DNA of 64,000 nucleotides from CAWFXC01 sp963819735 (GCA_963819735.1 CAWFXC010000003.1:281258-345257); one strand, 5' to 3'. Shown: positions 15,942 to 25,796, counted from the first letter of the stretch. The notes: a model not told the origin generated them from the letters alone. Made by a program: numbers and translations.

Positions 15942-16121
15942 ATGTGGCTGCGACGGGCGATCGGAATCATCCTGCTGCTCGTCGGGATCGTCTGGTTCTT
16001 CCAGGGGATCGGCGTGATCCACGGATCGTTCATGACCGGTGAGGCCCTGTGGGCCGTGATCGGCGCGGTCTGCGTGATCGGCGGGATCGCCCTGCTCGCG
16101 CGACCGCCTCGGCGGATCTAG
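15942..16121 (+). CDS. Small two-helix membrane protein, 59 residues
   Basis: The open frame encodes MWLRRAIGIILLLVG..., two hydrophobic segments (about residues 6-27 and 36-53) joined by a short polar turn, with an Arg-rich cytoplasmic-type C-terminus. I see no enzymatic motif. The ends are clean: ATG at 15942, TAG at 16121, and the convergent ispG stop begins at the very next base. Homology is unknown; the hydrophobic pattern and conserved-looking layout make it a likely real gene. Confidence 0.6.
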   Translation: MWLRRAIGIILLLVGIVWFFQGIGVIHGSFMTGEALWAVIGAVCVIGGIALLARPPRRI

Positions 16122-17325
16122 TTACTCGGCGATCTCGCGGATCCGCGCCACCCGATCGTCGCTGTGGTTGGCGTCGAGACCCTGGATCTGCAGCAGTTCC
16201 TCGCGCGTCGCCGCCGCGATCGCCTCCGCGTTCTCGTCGGCCGCCGCCAACCGTGCCTCGATCCCCTCGGACACGATCTTCTCGGCTTCGTCGACCAGCG
16301 CCGCGACCATGTCGGCCTCGGGCACCACCCGCACCACCTTGCCCCGCACGAACAGGTGGCCCTTGCCCCGCCCCGCGGCGATGCCGAGGTCGGCGTCGCG
16401 TGCCTCGCCGGGACCGTTCACCACGCAGCCCATCACCGCGACCTGCAGCGGGATCTTGCGCTGCTCCAGTGCGGCCATCGCCTCCCCCGCCACCCTGATC
16501 ACGTCGACTTCGGCGCGCCCGCACGACGGGCAGGCGATGAGGTCGAGGCCCTTGCGCTCGCGCAGTCCCAGCGCCTCGAGCAGCTGACGGCCCGCCTTCG
16601 CCTCCTCGACCGGGTCGGCGGTGAGCGAGTAGCGGATCGTGTCGCCGATGCCCTCGGCCAGCAGCGTGGCGATGCCCGCCGTCGACTTCAGCGAGCCCGC
16701 CCGGGAGCGGGCCCGCCTCGGTCACCCCGAGATGCAGCGGGAAGTCGACGGTCTCCGACAGCAACCGGTAGGCGTCGATCATCACGGGCACGTTCGACGA
16801 CTTCACCGAGATCTTCACGTCGTCGAAGCCGACCTCCTCGAAGAACGCGAGCTCGCGCTGCGCCGACGCGACGAGCGCCTCGGGGGTGGCGCCGCCGTGC
16901 GCCTCCATGATGTCGGGGTCGAGCGAGCCGGCGTTGACGCCGATGCGGATCGGCAACCCGCGGTCCTTCGCTTCGAGCGCCACTGCCTTGATGTGCGCGG
17001 GCTTGCGGATGTTCCCGGGGTTGAGCCGCAGCCCCTGCACCCCCGCCTCCATCGCGGCCAGCGCGAGCTTGTACTGGAAATGGATGTCGGCGATGATCGG
17101 CACCGGCGACCGCGGGATGATCTGCGCCAGCCCCTCGGCCGCAGGCTCCTCGTTGCAGGTGCAGCGCACGATGTCGCAGCCCGCGGCGGCCAGCGAATAG
17201 ATCTGGGCGAGCGTGCCGTCGACGTCGGCGGTCTTGGTGGTCGTCATCGACTGCACCGAGACCGGGGCGTCGCCACCGACGGCGACCGAACCCACCTTGA
17301 TCTGCCGGGTGACGCGACGCTGCAT
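16122..17325 (-). CDS. ispG: 4-hydroxy-3-methylbut-2-enyl diphosphate synthase IspG, one frameshift
   Basis: IspG makes HMBPP from MEcPP in the non-mevalonate isoprenoid pathway with a [4Fe-4S] cluster. The N-terminal TIM-barrel part (VSVQSMTTTKTADVDGT, GCDIVRCTC, LRLNPGNI) and the C-terminal part (IACPSCGR, AVMGCVVNGPGEA) are both clear but lie in different frames. Removing one G from the GGGCGGG run near 16698 restores GVTEAGPLPGGSLKS and a protein of about 400 residues, the normal length. As dxr and cdsA are in the same cluster and the gene is essential, a sequence error is likelier than a pseudogene. Confidence 0.9.
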
Positions 17326-17354
17326 GGGTACGGAGCCTACGCCCCGCTACCCGC

Positions 17355-18569
17355 CTACTGGCCGAGTTGGCGAATGTCGAGGTACATCGCCGACAGTCCG
17401 AGCGTGAGGAACACCGCGAGCACGACCGCGGTCAGCGGCATCAGCTTGCGGAAGTCGACCCGCACCACCCGGTGCTTGATCCGCGACGCCACTGCCTCGT
17501 AGACCACGATCACCGCGTGGCCGCCGTCGAACGGCAACAGGGGCAGCAGGTTGAACAGCGCGAGCACGAGGCTGATGGCCCCGAGCAGGTACAGGATCCC
17601 GTAGAGGTTGCCGTTGAACACCTGGCTGCCCTCGTCGACGATGCCGATCAGGGAGCGGGGTCGCTCGATGTCGGCGGTGGAGCCCGCTTTGGGGGCGGCT
17701 GACGTGAAGTTCTTCGAGTAGGTCGAGACGCCCGACGGCGAGAAGATCTTGCCGAGCCCCTCGGCGCTGCTGCGGGCGACCGTGCCCATCTCGCCGAACG
17801 ACTGCGGGATCGCCGCCAACAGCCCGACCGGCTGGTACTCGGTGGTGGGTGACACCCCGAGGAAACCCTGTCCGCCCTTGACGCGCGGGGTGGCGGTGAT
17901 GTCCTGATCGGTGCCGTTGCGTTCGACGGTGAGGGTGAGCGCGGCGCCCGGGTTCTTCTCGATGCTCGCCTTCAGATCGTCCCAGCTCTTGATGGCCTGG
18001 CCGTCGATGGCGACGATCTTGTCGCCCTTGTTGAGGCCGGCGTCGTAGGCCGCGGTACCGACCACCACCGAATCGATCGTGGTGCTCGGCAGCGGCTTGC
18101 CGTTCCCGACCAGCACGATGGCGAACAAGACGAACGCGATCAGGAGGTTGACCGAGACACCGGCGAGGATCACGATCAGCCGGTTCTTCGTGGTGCCGCG
18201 CCGGAACGTGCGCGATTCGTCGGCGGGGTCGACCTCTTCGAGGTTGCTCATCCCGATGATCCGGACGTAGCCACCGGCGGGGAGCGCCTTCACCCCGTAT
18301 TCGGTCTCGCCCTTCTTGAACGACCACAGCCGGGGCCCGAATCCGAGGAAGTACTCGGTGACCTTCATCCCCGCCCGCTTGGCCGCGTAGTAGTGCCCCG
18401 CTTCGTGGAGCATCACCATCAGGATGATCCCGGTGATCAGGATCAGCGGGGTGCGGCTGCCGGGCACGAAGATGGCGAAGGCCACCAGGCCGATGAGGAA
18501 GGCGACGAGGATCCGGTTGGCGACGCGGCTGCTGACCTCGACACCGGCATCTTCCAGCGGATCCTTCAC
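17355..18569 (-). CDS. rseP: RseP/S2P-like zinc metalloprotease (M50)
   Basis: This intramembrane site-2 protease cleaves anti-sigma factors or other membrane proteins. It has a zinc-binding LHEAGHYYAAKRAG at residues 54-67 in the first helix pair, a PDZ domain (VVGTAAYDAGLNKGDKIVAIDG), and the second active-site block LFNLLPLLPFDGGHAV near the C-terminus with its metal-ligand Asp. At least four membrane segments are visible. The GTG at 18569 gives 404 residues and lies 43 bases after the dxr stop. The frame is open further upstream but would overlap dxr. Confidence 0.92.
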   Translation of the reverse strand: MKDPLEDAGVEVSSRVANRILVAFLIGLVAFAIFVPGSRTPLILITGIILMVMLHEAGHYYAAKRAGMKVTEYFLGFGPRLWSFKKGETEYGVKALPAGGYVRIIGMSNLEEVDPADESRTFRRGTTKNRLIVILAGVSVNLLIAFVLFAIVLVGNGKPLPSTTIDSVVVGTAAYDAGLNKGDKIVAIDGQAIKSWDDLKASIEKNPGAALTLTVERNGTDQDITATPRVKGGQGFLGVSPTTEYQPVGLLAAIPQSFGEMGTVARSSAEGLGKIFSPSGVSTYSKNFTSAAPKAGSTADIERPRSLIGIVDEGSQVFNGNLYGILYLLGAISLVLALFNLLPLLPFDGGHAVIVVYEAVASRIKHRVVRVDFRKLMPLTAVVLAVFLTLGLSAMYLDIRQLGQ

Positions 18570-18612
18570 CGCGGGCTCCTGCTCGGGTGGATCGGCGTGC
18601 CGTGGATCGGCG

Positions 18613-19724
18613 TCATGCGGCTCTGCTCCAACGATCGATGACGTTCCGGGCGCGCTCACGCGCCACCCGGTCCGCTTCGAGAACGTCGGCGACGTCGTGA
18701 ACGTTCCCGGTACCGCCATCGAGCGCGGCGGCCACGACGTCGGCGATCACCGACCACGAGATCGCACCGTCGAGGAAGGCGGCCACCGCCACCTCGTTGG
18801 CCCCGCTCATGACCGCCGGGGCCCCTCCGCCGGAGCGTCCCGCGGTGAAGGCGAGGCGCAGGCACGGGAAGGCGACGAGGTCGGGCGGCTCGAACGTGAG
18901 CTGACCCACTTCGGTCCAGTCGATCGCCCCGAACGCCTGGTCGAGGCGGTCGGGGGCGCCGAGCGCGAGCCCGACCGGCAGGCGCATGTCGGGCATGGAG
19001 AGCTGGGCGATGGTGGCGCCGTCGACGAACTCCACCATGCTGTGGACGATCGATTGCGGGTGCACCACGACGTCGATCCGGTCGAAGCCCACGCCGAACA
19101 ACTCGTTGGCCTCGATCACCTCGAGGCCTTTGTTCATCAGGGTCGACGAGTCGATGGTGATCTTCGCCCCCATGGTCCACGTGGGGTGGCGCAGGGCGTC
19201 GGCCACCGTCACCTCGGCGAGCTGCTCCCGGGTGAAGCCCCGGAACGGACCGCCGCTGGCGGTGAGCACCAACCGGCGCACCTCCGACGGCCGACCGGCC
19301 CGCAGGCACTGGTAGAGCGCCGAATGCTCGCTGTCGACGGGGACGATCTCCCCGCGCCGCGGCGGCGGACCTCGGCCACGACGGGCCCGCCGGCGATGAG
19401 GCTCTCCTTGTTGGCCAACGCGAGCCGCTTGCCGTGCTCCAGCGCGGCCAGGGTCACCGGGAGCCCGGCGAAGCCCACCACCGCGTTGAGCACGACGTCG
19501 GCGTCGGGATGGGCAGCGAGCTCGGCCAACACCCCCGGGTCATCGGCACACAACCGGGCCGACGAGAGCGGGACGTCGAATTCCTCCGCCTGGGCGGTGA
19601 GGAGCTCGCCGTTGCGCGCCGCCGCCAACGCCACCACCTGGTACTCGTCGCGATGGCTCCGGACGACGTCGAGGGCCTGGGTGCCGATCGAGCCGGTGGA
19701 ACCGAGGATCGCGACCCGCCGCAT
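18613..19724 (-). CDS. dxr: 1-deoxy-D-xylulose 5-phosphate reductoisomerase, frameshifted
   Basis: Dxr converts DXP to MEP, the committed isoprenoid step. The N-terminal NADPH domain (VAILGSTGSIGTQALDVV, ALANKESLIAGG) is in one frame. The catalytic part (LTASGGPFRGF, ATWTMG-like PTWTMGAKITIDSSTLMNKGLEVIEA) is in another. The break lies at the CCCCGCG run near 19350, just before the expected EIVPVDSEHS. The span is 2 modulo 3, so either two bases were gained or one lost. ATG at 19724 overlaps the cdsA stop by one base. Length after repair is about 369 residues, typical. Confidence 0.9.
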
Positions 19725-21211
19725 CAGGAGATGCCGAGCGCCACGACCAGGTAGTACACCGCCGGCAGGCAGAAGAGCATGGCGTCGAAGCGGTCGAGCA
19801 CGCCACCGTGGCCGGGCAGCAGCGTGCCGAAGTCTTTGAGGCCGAGGTCGCGCTTGAGCATCGACTCCACGAGATCGCCGAGCGGGGCGAAGATCGCCAC
19901 GACGATGCCGAGCAGCAGCCCGTGCCCGAGCGAGTCCCACGGGTGCAACGAGAGGATCACCCCGACGATCGCGCCCATGATCACCGACGCGCCCATGCCC
20001 CCGAGGAGGCCTTCGACGGTCTTGTTCGGCGAGACGTCGGGCATCAGCGGGCGGTGACCCATGCGGGAACCGACGAAGTAGCCGACGACGTCGTAGGACA
20101 CCGCGCACAGCACCAGGCCGAGGATCATGCCGACGCCGTCGGGGAACACGAGGAGCAACCCGGCGAAACCACCGAGCAGGCCGACGTAGCCGAACCCGAA
20201 GATGGTGACGGCGGCGTTGACCATCGGCCGGGCGTGCACGACCTTGGCGAGGTACCAGAACAGGGTGAACCCGATCACCACCGCGCTCACGAGCGGGAAG
20301 GCCCGTTCGCCGTAGTTGTAGGCGATGCCCACGATCGACAACGAGCCCAGAAGACCGAGCAGCGTCGCGGGCTGGAACCCGGCACGGCGGAAGCCCTCGA
20401 ACAGCTCGAACGCGGCCGCGGCCACGATCACGGTGATCAGCACCGCGGTGCCGGCGCGGCCGATGACGAACGCGAGCAGGGCGACGGCGGCGAGGATCGC
20501 GCCGGTGATCACCCGGGTCGTGAGGTCGTCGCGCGGAGGGGTGACGCGCTTCGCCGCGCCCTGGTCCTCGAAGGTCGGGTAGGGCGACGGCGGCGGGGGC
20601 GCGGCCGGGGTGCGGGTGCGCCCGGTGCGCGGCGTGCGGGTACGGGTGCGCCGCGCCGGGGCACGACGGGCCGCGACCTGGGCGGCGAACTCCTCGTCTT
20701 CGTCGACATCGGGGATGTCGACCAGCGCGCCCATGGCGGTGGTGTCGTCGTGGAGTGATTCCTCGCCGATGCCGAAGTCGGCGTCGCCCCAGTCGCCGAC
20801 GTCGGAGCGGAAACGAGGCTGGTTCGCGCCCGACGCCCAGATCTCTTCGTCGCCCTCCTCGACCGCGATCATCGGCACCTCGCCGGTGGGCGGCTCGGTC
20901 CAGTGCTGGAGCGGGATCGGGCCGCTCGGCTCGCCCATGCCCGAGCTGGTCGGCAGCGGCGGAGCCGGAGTGGCGGTGGGCCGGGGCAGCGGCCCCGGGA
21001 GGTCGCTCCCCGAACGCTCAGCCGGCAACGGGAAGCGGGCCGCGGGCTGGATGTCGTCGGGCGGGGCCTGGCGGCGGCGCCGACGCGGTGGTTCCTCCGG
21101 GCGCGGGCGCTCGGGGCCACCGTCTACTGCAGCCTGGGCCTCTTCGGCTCCGAGAATCCGTACGCCCTCGGGGGGTGCCGGCTCGGGCAGATCGTCATCG
21201 ATATCGGACAC
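19724..21211 (-). CDS. cdsA: Phosphatidate cytidylyltransferase CdsA with long N-terminal extension
   Basis: CdsA makes CDP-diacylglycerol from phosphatidate and CTP for phospholipid synthesis. The C-terminal 265 residues hold about eight membrane helices and the full family signature: SPNKTVEGLLGG and PLGDLVESMLKRDLGLKDFG, then LLPGHGGVLDRFDA. The first 225 residues are a disordered, Pro/Arg/Asp-rich cytoplasmic tail that most CdsA proteins lack; some actinobacterial homologues have shorter tails. The start ATG at 21211 is the only one giving this frame a plausible beginning, though an internal start just before the first helix (VTPPRDDLTTRV) cannot be excluded. Confidence 0.92.
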   Translation of the reverse strand: MSDIDDDLPEPAPPEGVRILGAEEAQAAVDGGPERPRPEEPPRRRRRQAPPDDIQPAARFPLPAERSGSDLPGPLPRPTATPAPPLPTSSGMGEPSGPIPLQHWTEPPTGEVPMIAVEEGDEEIWASGANQPRFRSDVGDWGDADFGIGEESLHDDTTAMGALVDIPDVDEDEEFAAQVAARRAPARRTRTRTPRTGRTRTPAAPPPPSPYPTFEDQGAAKRVTPPRDDLTTRVITGAILAAVALLAFVIGRAGTAVLITVIVAAAAFELFEGFRRAGFQPATLLGLLGSLSIVGIAYNYGERAFPLVSAVVIGFTLFWYLAKVVHARPMVNAAVTIFGFGYVGLLGGFAGLLLVFPDGVGMILGLVLCAVSYDVVGYFVGSRMGHRPLMPDVSPNKTVEGLLGGMGASVIMGAIVGVILSLHPWDSLGHGLLLGIVVAIFAPLGDLVESMLKRDLGLKDFGTLLPGHGGVLDRFDAMLFCLPAVYYLVVALGIS

Positions 21212-21290
21212 GCGATCCTCCGGAAACTGTCGCTGACCAAGGGTAGACCCCTGGCCGGGTCAGGTCACGGTCCTACGAGCACGCCCAACT

Positions 21291-21322
21291 CAGATGGCGA
21301 GCAGCTCAGATGGCGAGCAGCT
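21291..21322. repeat. 16-bp perfect tandem duplication over the frr stop codon
   Basis: CAGATGGCGAGCAGCT occurs twice in a row (21291-21306 and 21307-21322, plus strand). The copy at 21307-21322 encodes the end of frr, with the stop at the junction; the other copy is downstream and untranslated. It looks like a recent slippage duplication. Confidence 0.9.
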
Positions 21323-21863
21323 CAGCCTCTTTGTGCTTGAGCATGTCGTCGACTTCGGCGATGACGTCGTGGGTGTACTTCTCGAGTTCCTTCTCGGCCC
21401 GATCGAGATCGTCCTTGCCGATGTCGCCGGCCTTCTCCAGGGTCTCGAGCTCGTGCCGGGTGGCCCGGCGCACGTTGCGCACGGCGACCCGGCCCTCCTC
21501 GGCCCGGTTCCGCACCATCTTCACCAGGTCCTTGCGGCGATCCTCGGTGAGCTCGGGGAACGTGAGGCGGATGATCTCGCCGTCGTTCGACGGATTCACC
21601 CCGAGGTCGCTCTGCTGGATCGCCTTCTCGATGGCCTTGATCGTGCCCTTGTCGTACGGCGAGATGGTGAGCACGCGGGGCTCCGGCACGCCGAAGCCCG
21701 CCAGCTGCTGGATCGTCATCTCGCTGCCGTACGCGTCGACCTTGAGCTTCTCGACCAGGTTCGACGACGCCCGCCCGGTCCGCACCGCGCCGAACTCCGA
21801 CTGCAGGTGGGTGACGGCCTTGCGCATCTTCTCCTTGCAGTCTTCCATCGCCAGTTCGCGCAT
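21306..21863 (-). CDS. frr: Ribosome recycling factor
   Basis: RRF releases ribosomes from mRNA after termination with EF-G. The 185-residue product, the same length as the E. coli protein, has KMRKAVTHLQSEFGAVRTGRAS, the central VPEPRVLTISPYDKGTI, and the helical C-terminus. The ATG at 21863 aligns with the family start (12 residues before the KM of the first helix). A GTG at 21884, overlapping the pyrH stop as GTGA, would add seven residues and may be used for coupling. Confidence 0.94.
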   Translation of the reverse strand: MRELAMEDCKEKMRKAVTHLQSEFGAVRTGRASSNLVEKLKVDAYGSEMTIQQLAGFGVPEPRVLTISPYDKGTIKAIEKAIQQSDLGVNPSNDGEIIRLTFPELTEDRRKDLVKMVRNRAEEGRVAVRNVRRATRHELETLEKAGDIGKDDLDRAEKELEKYTHDVIAEVDDMLKHKEAELLAI

Positions 21864-21880
21864 CGCATCGCCGTCGCCAC

Positions 21881-22625
21881 TCACGCGCTGCGCTCCCCCG
21901 AGCTCACCAACGTGCCGATCCGCTCGCCCATCAGCGCCCGGTGGATGTTGCCGGGCGCGGTCACGTCGAAGACGATGATCGGCAGCTCGTTGTCCATGCA
22001 GAACGTGATCGCGGTCGAGTCCATCACCTTCAGGCCCTTGTTGAGGATCTCGAAGTGCGTGACTTCCGTGAACTTCACCGCGGTGGGATCGAGACGGGGA
22101 TCGGCGCTGTAAACGCCGTCGACCCCGGAGTGGGTGCCCTTCAGGATCGCCTCGGCCCCGATCTCCGCCGCCCGCAACGCGGCGGTGGTGTCGGTCGTGA
22201 AGTACGGGTTGCCGGTGCCCGCCGCGAACACGACGATGCGCCCCTTCTCCAGATGGCGGATGGCGCGCCGCGGGATGAACGGCTCGGCCACCTGGGCCAT
22301 CGAGATCGCGGTCTGCACGCGGGTCGGTTGGCCGAGCGCCTCGAGCGAGTCCTGGAGGGCCAGCGCGTTGATCACCGTGGCCAGCATGCCCATGTAGTCG
22401 GCGCGGGCGCGGTCCATGCCCGCGCGTCGCGCCCGACATTCCCCGCCAGATGTTGCCCCCGCCGACCACGATCGCGATCTCGACATTGAGCTGCTCGCGC
22501 GCCTCCGCGACCTCTTCGGCGATGCGCTGCACGACGACCGCGTCGATGCCGTAGTTGATCGTGCCGTCGGCGAATGCCTCACCCGACAACTTGAGCACGA
22601 CGCGGCGGAACTGGCTCTCGGGCAT
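21881..22625 (-). CDS. pyrH: Uridylate kinase PyrH, one frameshift
   Basis: PyrH phosphorylates UMP to UDP and is essential. Residues 1-64 (VVLKLSGEAF, VVGGGNIWRGMSGA) and the rest (AGMDRARADYMGMLATVINAL, GTGNPYFTTDTTAALRA, DGVYSADPR) are in different frames. Removing one G near 22428 reads GMSGARAGMDRARADYMG, the exact family pattern, with 247 residues. The gene overlaps the frr region and follows tsf, the usual tsf-pyrH-frr order. Confidence 0.92.
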
Positions 22626-22637
22626 GGTGAGCGGACG

Positions 22638-23480
22638 CTAGTCCTCGCCCACCTTCACGCGGGCGAAACGCCGGACGGTTGCTCCACCGCCGAGGCCCTC
22701 GACGAGCTTGCCGATGCTGACCTTCGGGTCCTTCACCGACGCCTGCTCGAGCAGCACGGAGTCCTTGTAGAACGCGTTGAGCCGGCCCTTGACCGCACCC
22801 TCGAGCTTGGCCTCGGGCACGCCCTCGTTGCGGCTCTTCTCCTCGATGACGGCCTTCTCGCGCTCGATCACGTCGGCCGGCACCTCGTCGCGGGTGAGGT
22901 AGGCCGGCGCCGCGAACGAGATGTGCAGCGCGATCTCGTGCGCCACCTCGCGGGCGTTGTCGTCGGTGGGGCTCACGCCGCCGAGGTCGACCAGCACCGC
23001 GATGGTGCCGCGGTCGCTCTGGATGTGGCGGTAGCCGTCGAGGAGCCCGTCGGACTCGAAGCGCACGACCCGGCCGAGCACCACGTTCTCGCCGAGCTTG
23101 CCCGCGAGTTGCGCGAGCGTCTCGCCCACCGTGGAGCCCTCGAAGGGCAGCGACGCGACATCGGCATCGCCGTGCGCGGCCACCAGCTTGGTGAGCGCCG
23201 ACACGACGCCGGTGAACTCGGCGCCCTTGGCGACGAAGTCGGTGTTGCAGTTGAGCTCGACGATGGCACCGACGTTGCCGTCGACGATGACGTCGACCGC
23301 ACCCTCGGTGGCCTCGCGGTCCTGGAACTTGGTGGCCTTGCTGATGCCCTTCGCCCGCAGGATGTCGAGGGCGCGCTCGCGATCGCCCTCCGCCTCCTCC
23401 AGTGCACTCTTGCAATCCATCATTCCGGCGCCGGTCGCCTTGCGCAGCGCCGCGATGTCCTTGGCCGAGATCTCAGCCAT
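22638..23480 (-). CDS. tsf: Translation elongation factor Ts
   Basis: EF-Ts exchanges GDP for GTP on EF-Tu. The 280-residue protein begins with a UBA-like N domain and the signature LRKATGAGMMDCKSALEEAEGD, followed by NCNTDFVAKGAEF and two core subdomains. The ATG at 23480 lies inside the rpsB 3' end, an eight-base overlap that suggests coupled translation. The gene is intact with no frameshift, unlike pyrH next to it. Confidence 0.96.
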   Translation of the reverse strand: MAEISAKDIAALRKATGAGMMDCKSALEEAEGDRERALDILRAKGISKATKFQDREATEGAVDVIVDGNVGAIVELNCNTDFVAKGAEFTGVVSALTKLVAAHGDADVASLPFEGSTVGETLAQLAGKLGENVVLGRVVRFESDGLLDGYRHIQSDRGTIAVLVDLGGVSPTDDNAREVAHEIALHISFAAPAYLTRDEVPADVIEREKAVIEEKSRNEGVPEAKLEGAVKGRLNAFYKDSVLLEQASVKDPKVSIGKLVEGLGGGATVRRFARVKVGED

Positions 23481-24432
23481 TCGTATCGCTCTCCTGTATC
23501 TCGGTCGTGGCCGGGTCGGCCGGGTCGGCTGCCACCGAATCGGCCGCCGCCTGCTCCTTGGCCGCCAACAGACGCGCTTCGCGCTCGCGCTGCTGCGCGG
23601 CGGCCGCGTCACGGGCCTTCTGCTGCTCTTCCGCCTTCTTGGCCTGCTCTTCCTGCGTGAGCACCCGCGGCGCCGGCGCCGACGGCTTCGCCTTGGCCTC
23701 GTCGGCCTTGGCGCCCGTGCGGGCGTTCTTGCGCTGGCGGAGCCACTGACCCTCGATGACCGCATCGGCGACGATCCGGCTCATCAGGTTGGCGGAGCGG
23801 ATGGCGTCGTCGTTGCCCGGGATCACGAAGTCGATGACGTCGGGATCGCAGTTCGTGTCGACGACGGCGATCACGGGGATCCCGAGGCGGTTGGCCTCGG
23901 TGACCGCGATGTGCTCCTTCTTGGTGTCGATCACGAAGACGGCGTCAGGGGCGCGCTCGAGCGTGCGGATCCCGCCGAGGTTGCGCTCGAGCTTGGCCAG
24001 CTCGCGCTTCACCTTCAGGCCTTCCTTCTTGATCATCTGCTCGGTCTCGCCGGTGGCCACGAGCCGTTCGAGCTCGTGGAGCTTGGCGACACGGGCGTGG
24101 ACGGTCTGGAAGTTGGTGAGCATCCCGCCGAGCCACCGGTAGTTGACGTACGGGCAGTTGGCCCGGTCGGCCTGCTTCTGGATCGGCTCCTGCGCCTGCT
24201 TCTTCGTGCCCACGAACAGGACTGTGCCGCCGTTCTCGACGGTGTGGCGCACGAACCGGTAGGCGGTGTCGATGCGCTCGAGGGTCTGTTGCAGGTCGAT
24301 GATGTAGATGCCGTTGCGCTCACCGAAGATGAAACGCTTCATCTTCGGGTTCCAGCGCCGGGTCTGGTGACCGAAGTGGACTCCGGCCTCCAGCAGCTGC
24401 TTCATCGTGACGACAGCCGTTGCTTCTGCCAC
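23473..24432 (-). CDS. rpsB: 30S ribosomal protein S2
   Basis: S2 is a late-binding small-subunit protein. The product has VVTMKQLLEAGVHFGHQTRR, the IIDLQQTLERI block, and the VIDTKKEHIAVTEANRLGIPV core. It then has an unusually long Ala/Glu/Lys-rich coiled tail of about 80 residues after the globular domain. The GTG at 24432 (VAEATAVVTMK) was chosen because AAAGGAC sits five bases upstream. About 190 bases of untranslated leader lie between it and the candidate promoter at 24622-24651. Confidence 0.95.
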   Translation of the reverse strand: MAEATAVVTMKQLLEAGVHFGHQTRRWNPKMKRFIFGERNGIYIIDLQQTLERIDTAYRFVRHTVENGGTVLFVGTKKQAQEPIQKQADRANCPYVNYRWLGGMLTNFQTVHARVAKLHELERLVATGETEQMIKKEGLKVKRELAKLERNLGGIRTLERAPDAVFVIDTKKEHIAVTEANRLGIPVIAVVDTNCDPDVIDFVIPGNDDAIRSANLMSRIVADAVIEGQWLRQRKNARTGAKADEAKAKPSAPAPRVLTQEEQAKKAEEQQKARDAAAAQQREREARLLAAKEQAAADSVAADPADPATTEIQESDTNG

Positions 24433-24621
24433 GGATTGTCCTTTTCGCTCGCGCAGCCGCTCGGCCTCCGGCGTTTTCCTCCGCCTGAAGCGGGGGGTGG
24501 GCCGGCGCCCGGACGATCTGCTCCTCGGTTGTGCCTCTGCCCGCCGGCACCGGAGCAAGCTCCGATGACCTCGGATGTGCGGGCATGTGTGATCCCGGGC
24601 CGGAGCTCGGGTCAGGGGGAA

Positions 24622-24651
24622 GTGTAGCGGGCGGCCTCGCTGATCCGTCAG
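24622..24651 (-). promoter_or_regulatory. Candidate rpsB-tsf promoter
   Basis: On the minus strand TACACT (24622-24627) is preceded at 18 bases by TGACGG, overlapping the stop codon of the upstream gene. It would give a long leader for rpsB, in which a GGAGC/GCTCC hairpin is visible near 24555-24570. Supported by sequence match only. Confidence 0.4.
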
Positions 24652-25796
24652 GGCAATGGCCGCAGCTCGATGCGGAAGGGCTCGTCGAGACGGAGCGCCA
24701 ACAGGAGCCGCGGCGGGCCGCCCCACGACGTGGTGGCGATCGAGATCGGGTAGCCCTCGAGCCCGCGCGCGGTGAGCTCCTTGATCACCCGGCCGGAGTT
24801 GCGGGCGAGCACGAACACGGTGCCGGAGAACGAGGTGAGGATCACCCGTCGAGCGGTCAGCAGCACCTGGGTGTCGATGAGGGGGTGTCGGAGGGCGTGC
24901 TGCCAACGGATCCGGCCGCGGCGGACGTCGAGCACGGTGACCACCCCGAAGTGGTCCACCACCGCGAGGTCGTTCCCGGCGGCGGCCGGTTGGATCCCCT
25001 GCTCGAACGACCCCGGCACCGTGGTCTCCCACGCCACCGCGCCGGTGGCCAGGCTGCGGGCCTGCACCCGGGCGTGGTATTTCCCGTCACCGGAGGCGAG
25101 GAACACCCGGCCGCGGTGGACGACCGGCGCGGCGGTGTAACCCATGGTGGGTGCCTCCCACCGGAGCGCGCCGGTGGCGAGATCGAACACTCGCACCGGG
25201 CTGGAGGTGCTCCCGTGCCAGGTGGCGACGACCACGCCCGCTCGGCGGTCGACGCGGGGCGCGGTCCAGAGCCGGCCGTCGAACCGCACCGACCATCGGC
25301 GCCTGCCCGTCGTGGCGTCGAACGCGGCGAGCGTCCCCGCGTTGTCACCGGCCAGCGCGACGTCGCCCGCCAACGCGACGGACGTGACGTCGTCGTCGAA
25401 CGGCTGCTGCCACCGTCGCGCGCCGGACGTCCGGTCGAGCGCGGTGACCAGCTTCGCCCCGCCGACAAGGACGGCGGAGTGGTCGAGCGCGGGGGTGGAC
25501 TCGACCACCTCGTCTTCGCCGAGGTGGGACTGCCACTGCATCCGACCGTTCCGGTCGAGCGACAGGACGTCGCCCTCCTGCATCGGGACCACTGCTCCCT
25601 TCGAGTCGGCGGCCAGCCCCCAAGGGCCGCCCCGCACCGCGTGGGCCCAGATCGGGTCCGGCGCGGCGCGCGCCCGTGCCGCCGTCGCCGGTTGCGTCGA
25701 CGCCGCGCCGATCGCGACGACGAGCGTGGTCGTCACGATCAGCGCCCGGGCCCATCGGGTGCGGTGACCCACTCGCGCGTGCTTCGGTGTGCTCAT
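24648..25796 (-). CDS. Secreted PQQ-repeat beta-propeller protein
   Basis: This 382-residue protein starts with a basic region and a hydrophobic stretch (ALIVTTTLVVAIGAAST), a signal peptide or anchor. It is followed by repeated blades of the PQQ-like type: SGARRWQQPF, TGRRRWSVRF, TGALRWEAP, TGAVAWETT, RGRIRWQHAL. The blades contain the A/G-x-x-x-W pattern of BamB-like propellers. No catalytic residues are evident, so a scaffold or binding role outside the membrane is likely. Its ATG overlaps the stop of the M23 fusion gene upstream as ATGA, so the two form a pair. Confidence 0.82.
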   Translation of the reverse strand: MSTPKHARVGHRTRWARALIVTTTLVVAIGAASTQPATAARARAAPDPIWAHAVRGGPWGLAADSKGAVVPMQEGDVLSLDRNGRMQWQSHLGEDEVVESTPALDHSAVLVGGAKLVTALDRTSGARRWQQPFDDDVTSVALAGDVALAGDNAGTLAAFDATTGRRRWSVRFDGRLWTAPRVDRRAGVVVATWHGSTSSPVRVFDLATGALRWEAPTMGYTAAPVVHRGRVFLASGDGKYHARVQARSLATGAVAWETTVPGSFEQGIQPAAAGNDLAVVDHFGVVTVLDVRRGRIRWQHALRHPLIDTQVLLTARRVILTSFSGTVFVLARNSGRVIKELTARGLEGYPISIATTSWGGPPRLLLALRLDEPFRIELRPLP

